A stretch of 20,516 nt of DNA from Rhizobiaceae bacterium (lineage in GTDB: Bacteria; Pseudomonadota; Alphaproteobacteria; Rhizobiales; Rhizobiaceae), in NCBI GenBank assembly GCA_021648425.1, contig JAKISV010000030.1, positions 1-20,516 of the forward strand. The letters are read 5' to 3'. Below the pieces are notes generated by a model, which was not told the DNA's origin, searched no databases, and was given only the letters and a program-made list of their open reading frames with translations. Each line of letters begins with the position of its first letter. Positions within the stretch are counted from its first letter, which is position 1. The position numbers and the translations under genes were made by a program. Below are positions 14,163 to 20,516 of the stretch, piece after piece.

Positions 14163-14843
14163 TCAATCACCGTAAATCTCCCGCAACAGCTTCTTCAATA
14201 TAGCTTCACCAAAATCGCGATAAGAACCGGCAATTTGGACAAATGCCCCAGGTCCGCCGATTACCCGGTTCTGAAAATAGTAATTCAAATAACTGACTTC
14301 ATTCAGAATACTAAGCCCATTGATGGTGATGCCAAGAGCCACGGTGCGATCACGCATCCGCTCCACCCGCTCGCCGGAATTGTTTTCCCCATCTGCTGCA
14401 ATATCAATCACTGATCGCTCAGCCTGGTTTGGTGCATTGAGCAGCATTGCGGTGGCTTTGCTGATCATTGCAGAAATCGAAGTGCCGCCTTCAGCAGTCT
14501 GTCGTGTTTGGGATTTGATTGCGATTGCCAGCTTGTAGGCATCCACCTGACCTGTGACAACTGTCCAGGGAACCGTGATAATCTGGCTGCTGCTATTTGA
14601 CCATTGAACCACGCTGACGGCTATCCTGCCATATTTGCCATGGGCAATTGCATTGATGACCAGACTATTGGTGAATGCTGCTGCCGTGCCGTGTATCTGC
14701 AGGGCAAATTCTTCCGCATCAACGCTGTAGGAACTGTCAATTGCCAAAATCAGATTGAGATCAACGCGCTCCTGGGTATTTGCAGGCAGGATTGTTAGTA
14801 GCAATAAAACCGGAAACAATAGAATTTTTATGGTTCCGGTCAA
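14163..14843 (-). CDS. DUF1194 (von Willebrand factor A-like) secreted protein
   Basis: A 226-residue protein with an N-terminal signal sequence (hydrophobic core IKILLFPVLLLLTILPA, probable cleavage near residue 23), so periplasmic or secreted. The DUF1194 body has a metal-ion adhesion motif DSSYS at residues 36-40 preceded by LILAI, a central GGTSIS threonine motif, DIAADGENNSG, TINGLSIL, and the family's terminal VIGGPGAFV. This is a VWA-type fold expected to bind Mg2+ and a partner protein; the biological role of DUF1194 is unknown. The start is TTG 14843 with GGAG about six bases upstream; any later start would damage the signal peptide. It begins 30 bases after the second permease gene and is probably the last gene of the transporter operon. 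The IS pair lies just beyond its stop. Confidence 0.85.
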   Translation of the reverse strand: MTGTIKILLFPVLLLLTILPANTQERVDLNLILAIDSSYSVDAEEFALQIHGTAAAFTNSLVINAIAHGKYGRIAVSVVQWSNSSSQIITVPWTVVTGQVDAYKLAIAIKSQTRQTAEGGTSISAMISKATAMLLNAPNQAERSVIDIAADGENNSGERVERMRDRTVALGITINGLSILNEVSYLNYYFQNRVIGGPGAFVQIAGSYRDFGEAILKKLLREIYGD

Positions 14844-14873
14844 ATGGTTGCTCCTATCTCTAATGCAAATCTA

Positions 14874-15998
14874 TCAACCCGGCGCCAGCCCGCGCATGCG
14901 TTCCGAGCGGCGACGCAGAATTTCAATTGTTGCCAGCAGGACAATGGATATCATCACCAGAATGGTGGCAACGGCAAGAATGGTCGGTGAAATCTGTTCG
15001 CGAATGCCCGAGAACATCTGGCGCGGAATGGTGCGCTGATCCACATCAGCCAGGAAGATAACCACAACCACCTCATCGAGCGAAGTGATAAAGGCAAACA
15101 GCGCGCCCGAAATCATACCCGGCATAATCAGCGGCATGATCACCTTGCGAAACGTTGTCCAGCCATTGGCACCCATATTCTGGGAAGCGCGAATTAACGA
15201 GCGGTCAAACCCCGACAGTGTTGCTGTCACGGTAATAATAACGAATGGCATCCCTAATGTAGCATGGGCCAGGATAATGCCAAAGAAAGTGCCCGACAGG
15301 CGAAATTCCGCCACATTCCAGTCAAGCCCAATGGCACTTACAACAGCCTGAATTCCATTGATGACAAAATCAGGCAAGATCGCCATCGGCGACGAATAGA
15401 AGAAAAACATGCCCGTAGCGGTGATCACCAAAGGCACAATCATCGGCGAAATCAGCAGGCTGGTAATCAGCGAACGGTAAGGCATTTCAGGGCGTGACAG
15501 GCCAAGTGCCGCAAGCGTTCCAAGACTGGTGGCTAAAATGGTCGCAAAAAATGCGATGAAAAACGAGTTGCGCGTGGCACGTATCCACTGGGCATTGTTC
15601 CACATATCTGACCACCATGCAGCCCCTGCCGCCAGCGGATTTTGCATGCCATTGGTGACAATATCCTGATACCAGCGGATGGAAAATGCCGCAGGATCAA
15701 AGCTCATCATACCCGAGGTGAATGAGAAATACGGCTCTACATTAAATGACAATGGGATAATGATAATTACCGGCATGATCAAAAACACAAATATGAATGT
15801 GCAAATCGTCAGATAGGCATATTGCCAGATACGCTCCAGCGTCGTGGCATAGGGCGGCAACTCATTCATGAAAAACAATGGCGCGCCAAACAACAACGCA
15901 AATCCCAGAACCACGGCAAATGAACCGGTAACCAGCAAAACCGCAAGGCAGGCGATGGCGAAGAGAATGTACCGGGTTTTATATTTCGAATTGAACAT
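14874..15998 (-). CDS. ABC transporter permease, PotC-like (spermidine/putrescine type)
   Basis: A 374-residue inner membrane permease, about 110 residues longer than E. coli PotC. The extra length is partly an N-terminal extension with strongly hydrophobic helices (LFAIACLAVLLVTGSFAVVL onward) before the usual first helix near residue 62 (YLTICTFIFVFLIMPVIII). The conserved EAA loop reads RASQNMGANGWTTFRKVIMPLIMPG and contacts the ATPase. LSFNVEPYFSFT resembles the PotC-like first periplasmic loop. ATG 15998 lies four bases after the upstream permease stop with a GGTAGAG site, so the two permeases are tightly coupled. Confidence 0.9.
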   Translation of the reverse strand: MFNSKYKTRYILFAIACLAVLLVTGSFAVVLGFALLFGAPLFFMNELPPYATTLERIWQYAYLTICTFIFVFLIMPVIIIIPLSFNVEPYFSFTSGMMSFDPAAFSIRWYQDIVTNGMQNPLAAGAAWWSDMWNNAQWIRATRNSFFIAFFATILATSLGTLAALGLSRPEMPYRSLITSLLISPMIVPLVITATGMFFFYSSPMAILPDFVINGIQAVVSAIGLDWNVAEFRLSGTFFGIILAHATLGMPFVIITVTATLSGFDRSLIRASQNMGANGWTTFRKVIMPLIMPGMISGALFAFITSLDEVVVVIFLADVDQRTIPRQMFSGIREQISPTILAVATILVMISIVLLATIEILRRRSERMRGLAPG

Positions 15999-16002
15999 AT
16001 CT

Positions 16003-17304
16003 CTACCCGAAACTCAGTTTATCGATACCGACAAACTTGTTATAGAGCCAATAGAGCACCATCACCGTCACCAGCAAAATAGTACCCAGCGCAGCCCCAA
16101 GGCTCCAGTTCAGTGATTTTTGAATATGCCCGGCAATCAGGTTTGAAATCAGGACGCCATCTGCGCCACCCACCAGCGCCGGGGTGATATAGTAGCCGAT
16201 GGCCAGAATAAACACCAGCAAAGTACCTGCCGCAATTCCCGGCAGGGTCTGGGGGAAATACACCCGGCGGAAGGCCGTGAACGGCGTTGCCCCCATCGAA
16301 CGCGCAGCTCGCATATAGCTTGGCGGAATGGTTTTCATCACCGAATAAAGCGGCAGGATCATAAACGGCAACAAAATATGCACCATGGCAATAATCGTGC
16401 CTGTCTGATTATAAATCAGTTGCACCCGGCTTTCATCGCCAATGATACCGATGAAAACCAGAATATTGTTGATGATGCCTTTCGATTGCAAAATCGCTAT
16501 CCACGCCGTCGTTCGCACCAATAGCGATGTCCAGAACGGCAGCAGCACCAGGATCATCAGCAGGTTTGAGGTGGCAAGCGGCAAGGTCGACAAAAGATAG
16601 GCGACCGGAAATGCCAGCAAAAAGCATAGAAAAGTTATGATCGCCGATAGCCAAATGGTCTTCCAGAAATTCGATACATATATCTGATAAATTTCATCAG
16701 CAGCCACAATCTGCTCCGCCGCATCATACTTCAAATCAAGCGCCGCCAGATAAAATGACGGCGTGAAATTACGCGTCACCCGCTTCAAAGTTCGCCATAA
16801 AACGGGATTTTCCCAGCGTTTATCCAGACTTAAAAGCGCCTCTTTGTAGGGCCCTTCAGTAATTTTTTTCAGTTTTCGCGGTGCGGATCTAATCAGGCTG
16901 AGCGAACCAGGCAATTCATAGTTCACCCGCGTTCCAAGTTTGCCGGGTGTTTTACCAATTGCACGAACTTTCTGCGCCTGCAAAATATCTTTGACAAACA
17001 GCTCAAACACTTCTTCGCTTGGTAAATCCTCGCCATCCCATTTCTGGATAGCCACAGCAAAATTGGGCGTAACATCGGTGCCCGTAGTATTATAAACCGA
17101 GCGAAACAGCATCTGGCCAATTGGCACGACAAAGCTGATAATCAAAAACAAAACAAGCGGCACAGTCAGCAAAAATGCCTTCCAGCGCATCCGACGCGTG
17201 GTTATCGCCAGCTTTTGTTTAAGCGGCACACCATCAGAAGTCAGCAACGGCCCATTATTGGCAGTGGCTGGTCTTGTGTCCATATCGCTTGCGGCATCAG
17301 TCAT
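16003..17304 (-). CDS. ABC transporter permease, PotB-like (spermidine/putrescine type)
   Basis: A 433-residue inner membrane permease. Transmembrane helix 1 (about 44-66) is followed by an unusually long segment of about 150 charged residues (67-215) before helix 2 (about 216-236). The remaining five-helix core is normal, with LLPFWTSLLVRTTAWIAIL and the EAA loop RAARSMGATPFTAFRRVYFP. E. coli PotB is only about 275 residues. ATG 17304 is preferred, with GAGAA eight bases upstream; TTG 17310 in frame adds two residues. It pairs with the PotC-like permease to form the transport channel. Confidence 0.9.
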   Translation of the reverse strand: MTDAASDMDTRPATANNGPLLTSDGVPLKQKLAITTRRMRWKAFLLTVPLVLFLIISFVVPIGQMLFRSVYNTTGTDVTPNFAVAIQKWDGEDLPSEEVFELFVKDILQAQKVRAIGKTPGKLGTRVNYELPGSLSLIRSAPRKLKKITEGPYKEALLSLDKRWENPVLWRTLKRVTRNFTPSFYLAALDLKYDAAEQIVAADEIYQIYVSNFWKTIWLSAIITFLCFLLAFPVAYLLSTLPLATSNLLMILVLLPFWTSLLVRTTAWIAILQSKGIINNILVFIGIIGDESRVQLIYNQTGTIIAMVHILLPFMILPLYSVMKTIPPSYMRAARSMGATPFTAFRRVYFPQTLPGIAAGTLLVFILAIGYYITPALVGGADGVLISNLIAGHIQKSLNWSLGAALGTILLVTVMVLYWLYNKFVGIDKLSFG

Positions 17305-17344
17305 TTGCAATTGTTCTCAATGCAATAAGGGCAGGGGATGAAAA

Positions 17345-17363
17345 TGCGCGAAACGTTCGCGCA
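17345..17363 (-). terminator. Terminator-like hairpin between binding-protein and permease genes
   Basis: TGCGCGAA and TTCGCGCA form a perfect eight-base, GC-rich stem with a three-base loop. On the minus strand it is followed at once by TTTT (17344-17341), so it resembles a short intrinsic terminator. It lies in the 88-base gap after the binding-protein stop, and leaky termination here would lower permease relative to binding-protein expression. Confidence 0.6.
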
Positions 17364-17392
17364 CTTTCTTGTTTGTCAGTCAGGCAACCAGA

Positions 17393-18484
17393 TTAGTTGC
17401 TGGCCAGCCATGCATTAAAACGCTCATTCAACTGATCGGCATTATCTGCCCAGAAGTTGAAATCGTTTTGTACAGCATTGGTGAGGTTGTTAGGCGAAGT
17501 TGGCATATGAGGTTTCATATCCAGGTCTTTACCTTCAAATTTACCAACCATTGGTGCTGAAGACAGGCGAGCTGGTCCATAGGAAATATATGAAGCCTGC
17601 TTTGCCAGCTGCTCGGTTGAAGTTGAGAACTTCAAAAAGTCCAGCGCTTTTTCTTTGTTTGGCGCACCTTTTGGAATGACCCAAAGATCAAGATCCCAGA
17701 TTTGACCGTCCCAAACGATTTCAAACGGCTTGTCTTCATTGGCAACCGCATTGAAGATACGACCGTTATAAGCAGTAGTCATGGCAACTTCGCCATCTGC
17801 AAGCAGTTGTGGAGGCTGGGCACCAGCTTCCCACCACACGACAGAGTCTTTGATGGTATCAAGTTTCGCAAATGCACGATCAACACCTTCAGGCGTAGCA
17901 AGAATGCCATAAACATCTTTCGCTGCAACACCATCAGCCATCAAAGCAAATTCAAGATTTGGCTTTGCACCTTTGCGCATACCACGTTTGCCCGGGAATT
18001 TTTCCAGGTCAAAGAAATCAGCCATGACTTTTGGACCATCGGCGATTTTTGTCGTGTCATAGGCAAAAATAGTTGACCAAACAATGTTGGCAACTGCGCA
18101 TTCAAACAATGTGCCTTCCATGAAATCTTTCTGGGCCGGTGTGCCATCTGCACCATCTGGTAATGTAGAGGCATCAATGGTTTCCAGAAGACCTTCATCA
18201 CAGGCGCGAATGGCGTCTGAAAGTTCAACGTCAACAATATCCCAGGTCACATTGCCTGCTTCAACCTGAGCCTTGATTTCAGCGATGCCGCCGGAATAAT
18301 CCTCAGATTTGATGCCGTTGCCGGTTTTGGCAATCCATGGCTTGTGATAGGCTTCCACCTGGGACTTGGTATAAGCACCACCCCAGGATACGACGGTGAT
18401 TTCACCGCTGGCATATGCTGCGGTTGCTCCCATCAAAAGGCCTGCGCCCAGAATGGTTGAAGCAAAAAATTTTGCGATTTTCAT
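17393..18484 (-). CDS. ABC transporter substrate-binding protein, PotD/PotF-like
   Basis: A 363-residue periplasmic binding protein of the spermidine/putrescine class (SBP_bac family). The signal peptide has a KIAKFF n-region and a hydrophobic core ending AYA, with cleavage after residue 25. The mature protein begins GEITVVSWGGAYTKSQ, typical of this class. Two cysteines (in IRACDEG and LFECAVAN) may form a disulfide. VVWWEAGAQPPQLLADGEVAMTTAYNGR is the conserved hinge/ligand region. Ligand is inferred only: polyamine, or guanidino compound given the agmatinase next door. ATG 18484 has GGGAGAA close upstream. Confidence 0.92.
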   Translation of the reverse strand: MKIAKFFASTILGAGLLMGATAAYASGEITVVSWGGAYTKSQVEAYHKPWIAKTGNGIKSEDYSGGIAEIKAQVEAGNVTWDIVDVELSDAIRACDEGLLETIDASTLPDGADGTPAQKDFMEGTLFECAVANIVWSTIFAYDTTKIADGPKVMADFFDLEKFPGKRGMRKGAKPNLEFALMADGVAAKDVYGILATPEGVDRAFAKLDTIKDSVVWWEAGAQPPQLLADGEVAMTTAYNGRIFNAVANEDKPFEIVWDGQIWDLDLWVIPKGAPNKEKALDFLKFSTSTEQLAKQASYISYGPARLSSAPMVGKFEGKDLDMKPHMPTSPNNLTNAVQNDFNFWADNADQLNERFNAWLASN

Positions 18485-18535
18485 TTATATTCTCCCGTTA
18501 CTAAACATGCCGGCATTTGCCGACGTTTACTCAGA

Positions 18536-18552
18536 AAATGGCCCTGCCATTT
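18536..18552 (-). other. Intercistronic hairpin before the binding-protein gene
   Basis: AAATGGC pairs with GCCATTT over a three-base loop, followed on the minus strand by TTCTG. A perfect ten-base palindrome ATGCCGGCAT (18507-18516) follows closer to the binding-protein start. Confidence 0.4.
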
Positions 18553-18568
18553 CCCAAACTCATATCGA

Positions 18569-18599
18569 AGCGGCCCGCAAATTATAAATGCGGCCCGCT
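18569..18599 (-). other. GC-rich intercistronic stem between ATPase and binding-protein genes
   Basis: AGCGGCCCGCA and TGCGGCCCGCT pair at 10 of 11 positions (central C-C mismatch) across a nine-base AT loop; GCGGCCCGC is also an exact direct repeat. There is no T tract, so a role in mRNA processing or in protecting the downstream messenger fits better than termination. Confidence 0.5.
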
Positions 18600-18623
18600 C
18601 CAATTCTTTATTCTCAATAACCT

Positions 18624-19736
18624 TCACGCATCCAATGCCTTGCAGTCGCTGGCAGCCCAGCCGATTTTAACCGACTGGCCTTCCTTGAGATCACGTTTGT
18701 CGCCTCGGTTTCTCACCTTGGCGATAAATTCATCATTCCCCGCAACACTAATTCTAACCCGAATATGGTCACCCAGATAAATCAGTTCTTCAATTTTACC
18801 TTTGAGCAGGGCATCCATTTTACCAACCGGGTCAATCTCAACCCGCTCCGGGCGCAGCGACAACAGTGTTTTGTCACCAACATTGTTCACATTGACTTTT
18901 TCCGCCTTCACCTTGGTGCCGTCTTCAAGCCTGACGCTGCAGGTACTGCCGTTGATTTTTTCAACCTTCCCGGTGAGTTCATTATTTTCACCGATAAACT
19001 GCGCAACGAAAGCATTTTGCGGGCGTTCATACAAATCTTCAGGTGAGGAGAGCTGCTGGATGACACCATCATTAAAGACCGCAATTCGGTCCGACATCGT
19101 CAGCGCTTCGGATTGGTCGTGCGTGACATAAACCACGGTTACACCGAGATTTTCATGAATATGCTTGATTTCATACTGCATGCGCTCACGCAATTGTTTA
19201 TCAAGTGCCCCAAGCGGTTCATCCATCAATACCAGTTCAGGTTCAAAAACCAATGCACGCGCCAGTGCAATACGCTGCTGCTGACCACCGGACAATTGTG
19301 CCGGGCGCCGGTGGATGAAGTCACCCATCTGCACCATGTCGAGCGCGCGTTTGACGGCTTTTTCAGCGTCTGCCTTGCCCATATTTCGCACTTCCAGTGG
19401 AAAAGAAAGATTTTCACCGATGCTCATATGCGGAAACAAAGCATAGTTCTGAAAAACCATGCCAATGCCGCGTTTATGCGGTGGAATATGGTTGATTGAT
19501 TTATCACCAATGTAAATTTCACCATTGGTTGCCGGTTCAAAGCCAGCCAGCATCATCAGGCAGGTGGTTTTGCCTGAGCCCGACGGCCCAAGCATGGTAA
19601 CAAATTCACCCCTGGCGATATCGAGGTTGAGATCCTTGACCACAAGAATTTCACCATCATAGCTTTTTTGAACTTTTTCAAAACGCACATAGGCGTCAGT
19701 TGCCCCGGTACTTGATACGGTATTGCCCGATGCCAT
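18624..19736 (-). CDS. ABC transporter ATP-binding protein, PotA-like
   Basis: A 370-residue cytoplasmic ATPase that energises the adjacent permeases. Walker A GPSGSGKT lies at residues 50-57, Q-loop Gln96 in VFQNYALFPHM, signature LSGGQQQR from 148, Walker B LVLMDEP around 168-174, D-loop GALDK, and switch His206 in VTHDQSEAL. The C-terminal part (about 245-370) is a TOBE regulatory domain starting after FIGENNELTG, with LSLRPERVEI. This architecture is that of polyamine-type importers (PotA/PotG). ATG 19736 has GAGGAAG just upstream. It is the first transporter gene, downstream of agmatinase, with its own candidate promoter in the 202-base gap. Confidence 0.94.
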   Translation of the reverse strand: MASGNTVSSTGATDAYVRFEKVQKSYDGEILVVKDLNLDIARGEFVTMLGPSGSGKTTCLMMLAGFEPATNGEIYIGDKSINHIPPHKRGIGMVFQNYALFPHMSIGENLSFPLEVRNMGKADAEKAVKRALDMVQMGDFIHRRPAQLSGGQQQRIALARALVFEPELVLMDEPLGALDKQLRERMQYEIKHIHENLGVTVVYVTHDQSEALTMSDRIAVFNDGVIQQLSSPEDLYERPQNAFVAQFIGENNELTGKVEKINGSTCSVRLEDGTKVKAEKVNVNNVGDKTLLSLRPERVEIDPVGKMDALLKGKIEELIYLGDHIRVRISVAGNDEFIAKVRNRGDKRDLKEGQSVKIGWAASDCKALDA

Positions 19737-19750
19737 ACTTCCTCAATAAA

Positions 19751-19764
19751 CTCTTGCGAAAGAG
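19751..19764 (-). other. Small leader hairpin before the ATPase gene
   Basis: CTCTT and AAGAG separated by GCGA form a five-base stem about 15 bases before the ATPase start, in the untranslated leader. Weak on its own. Confidence 0.25.
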
Positions 19765-19827
19765 CCTTCCCTGTAAATTGTGCGTTCAAACCCTCTATTG
19801 GGGCTCTTGCACACCTCCCATTGACTT

Positions 19828-19857
19828 ATTACAGCCATTTCTACGGCTGCCCGTCAA
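19828..19857 (-). promoter_or_regulatory. Candidate promoter of the ABC transporter operon
   Basis: On the minus strand TTGACG (19857-19852) and TGTAAT (19833-19828) are spaced by 18 bases, about 95 bases before the ATPase ATG. The spacer holds CAGCC/GGCTG arms (19832-19849) that could be a regulator site. Visual match only. Confidence 0.45.
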
Positions 19858-19905
19858 CCTTTGAATATTGTTTTTGGTAAACTTTCGCGCAAATATACAT
19901 TTAAT

Positions 19906-19935
19906 TGCGACAAATGCGATATTCTAAATGCGACA
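19906..19935 (-). repeat. Three short TCGCA-type direct repeats
   Basis: TGCGACA, TGCGATA and TGCGACA (+ strand) occur at 19906, 19915 and 19929 in the gap between agmatinase and the transporter operon. They could be a regulator array or chance. Confidence 0.25.
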
Positions 19936-19938
19936 ATA

Positions 19939-20516
19939 TTATTGTTTGCGGTTATAAAAAATGAAGCCGATAAAATTCAATAATAATTGCGCAGCCAGAA
20001 ATGTCGTTGTCCCGCCGGTGTCATAGTCGGGCGCGACTTCAACAAGATCTACACCCGCAATTTTCCCTTGTTTTGTCAGGCCCTGGAGCAACTCCAGCAC
20101 CTCGTAATATAAGAATCCACCATGACTGGGGGTGCCGGTGCCCGGTGCAATTGAAGGATCAAATCCATCAATATCGATGGTTACATAGTAGTGCACATCT
20201 TTTGGAATACGTGCCAGCATCGCTTCCACACCCAGTTTGCGAAACTGGCGAACAGATACAATATCGCTGCCCATCGCGCGTGCCGCTTCATAACCCTCTT
20301 TAGCAGTGGATGATACATTACGGATCCCAATTTGCGAAAGGCCGCTGACATGTTCGCACTCAGCCGCACGGCGCATCGGGTTGCCATGGCCGTGACGCAC
20401 TCCGTGGCGTTCATCGACAAAATCAAGATGGGCATCAATCTGTATGATGTGTATCGGTGGCTGGTCATCGAAAGCGCGAACCAACGGAATATTGATAGAA
20501 TGATCACCACCTAAGA
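19939..20516 (-). CDS. speB: Agmatinase / ureohydrolase family protein (partial, 5' end outside window)
   Basis: The C-terminal 191 residues of a manganese ureohydrolase that hydrolyses agmatine to putrescine and urea; roughly the first 110-130 residues lie beyond the window edge. The metal-binding motifs are LGGDHSI at the window border, QIDAHLDFVDE, and TIDIDGFDPSIAPGTGTPSHGG, with ligand Asp and His residues all present. HGVRHGHGNPMRRA and the closing DLVEVAPDYD are typical agmatinase blocks. Related enzymes act on guanidinobutyrate or other guanidino acids, so agmatine specificity is not proven. No internal codon is the real start: the frame is open to the edge. It lies upstream of the polyamine-type ABC operon on the same strand, which fits uptake and breakdown of one substrate class. 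Confidence 0.92.
   Translation of the reverse strand, partial: LGGDHSINIPLVRAFDDQPPIHIIQIDAHLDFVDERHGVRHGHGNPMRRAAECEHVSGLSQIGIRNVSSTAKEGYEAARAMGSDIVSVRQFRKLGVEAMLARIPKDVHYYVTIDIDGFDPSIAPGTGTPSHGGFLYYEVLELLQGLTKQGKIAGVDLVEVAPDYDTGGTTTFLAAQLLLNFIGFIFYNRKQ

Noticed and set aside
14127..14414. Short + strand frame across the IS border into the DUF1194 gene
   Set aside because: It spans the IS end and runs antisense to a conserved secreted protein; no coding signal of its own.
18571..18599. Duplicate GCGGCCCGC as the start of a REP or CRISPR-like array
   Set aside because: Only two copies exist and they pair as one hairpin; no further units or spacers.
1..20516. Phage defence system, toxin-antitoxin module, CRISPR array or tRNA
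   Set aside because: No nuclease, helicase, reverse transcriptase, TIR, toxin family or tRNA-like fold was recognised. The Xre/membrane pair was considered as a toxin-antitoxin module, but the four-helix protein has no toxin signature.

Overview
The window reads as a chromosomal stretch of an alphaproteobacterium, probably of the Rhizobiales/Hyphomicrobiales type. This rests on gene content: a glutathione-dependent formaldehyde module, a single-chain fused indolepyruvate ferredoxin oxidoreductase beside an Lrp-type regulator, and an agmatinase next to a polyamine-type ABC operon. Hand-sampled core genes are near 50% G+C, so a high-GC Rhizobium is unlikely; genus cannot be told from the sequence.

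Region 1 (1-5834, + strand). The 3' end of xanthine dehydrogenase large subunit xdhB, carrying an in-frame TAA, is followed by a formaldehyde-oxidation module: S-(hydroxymethyl)glutathione dehydrogenase, a YaiI/UPF0178 protein starting at TTG, and S-formylglutathione hydrolase. An AtuD-like acyl-CoA dehydrogenase and a FadD-type acyl-CoA ligase follow at short spacing. A perfect 10-bp-arm inverted repeat lies over the predicted -10 box and reaches the ribosome binding site of the first dehydrogenase. A hairpin closes the convergent end of fadD.

Region 2 (5869-10030, - strand). A 1171-residue fused indolepyruvate (aryl-pyruvate) ferredoxin oxidoreductase lies downstream of an Lrp/AsnC regulator. 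A glutathione S-transferase-like gene (+) is divergent from the regulator.

Region 3 (10767-14143, accessory). A 70-residue Xre repressor and a four-helix membrane protein form an overlapping pair with two palindromic operator-like sites on their promoter. Next is an AT-rich small membrane protein gene whose upstream region is cut by an IS4-family element. At the other end of that IS4 element sits an IS5-family (IS427-like) element with a frameshifted transposase. Its right end is not a simple terminal repeat. It is the inverted 5' end of a related IS, including the first 14 codons of that IS's transposase, so the element looks hybrid.

Region 4 (14163-20516, - strand). Agmatinase (partial, running off the window), then ATPase, substrate-binding protein, two unusually large permeases and a secreted DUF1194/VWA-like protein. 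This reads as an uptake and catabolism unit for polyamines or guanidino compounds. Hairpins before the binding-protein gene and a terminator-like hairpin after it suggest graded expression within the operon.

No tRNA, rRNA, CRISPR or prophage was seen. No wholly new system is provable from sequence alone. The best candidates for novelty are the hybrid IS, the Xre/membrane pair with its operators, the formaldehyde-operon palindrome and the DUF1194 protein in the transporter operon.
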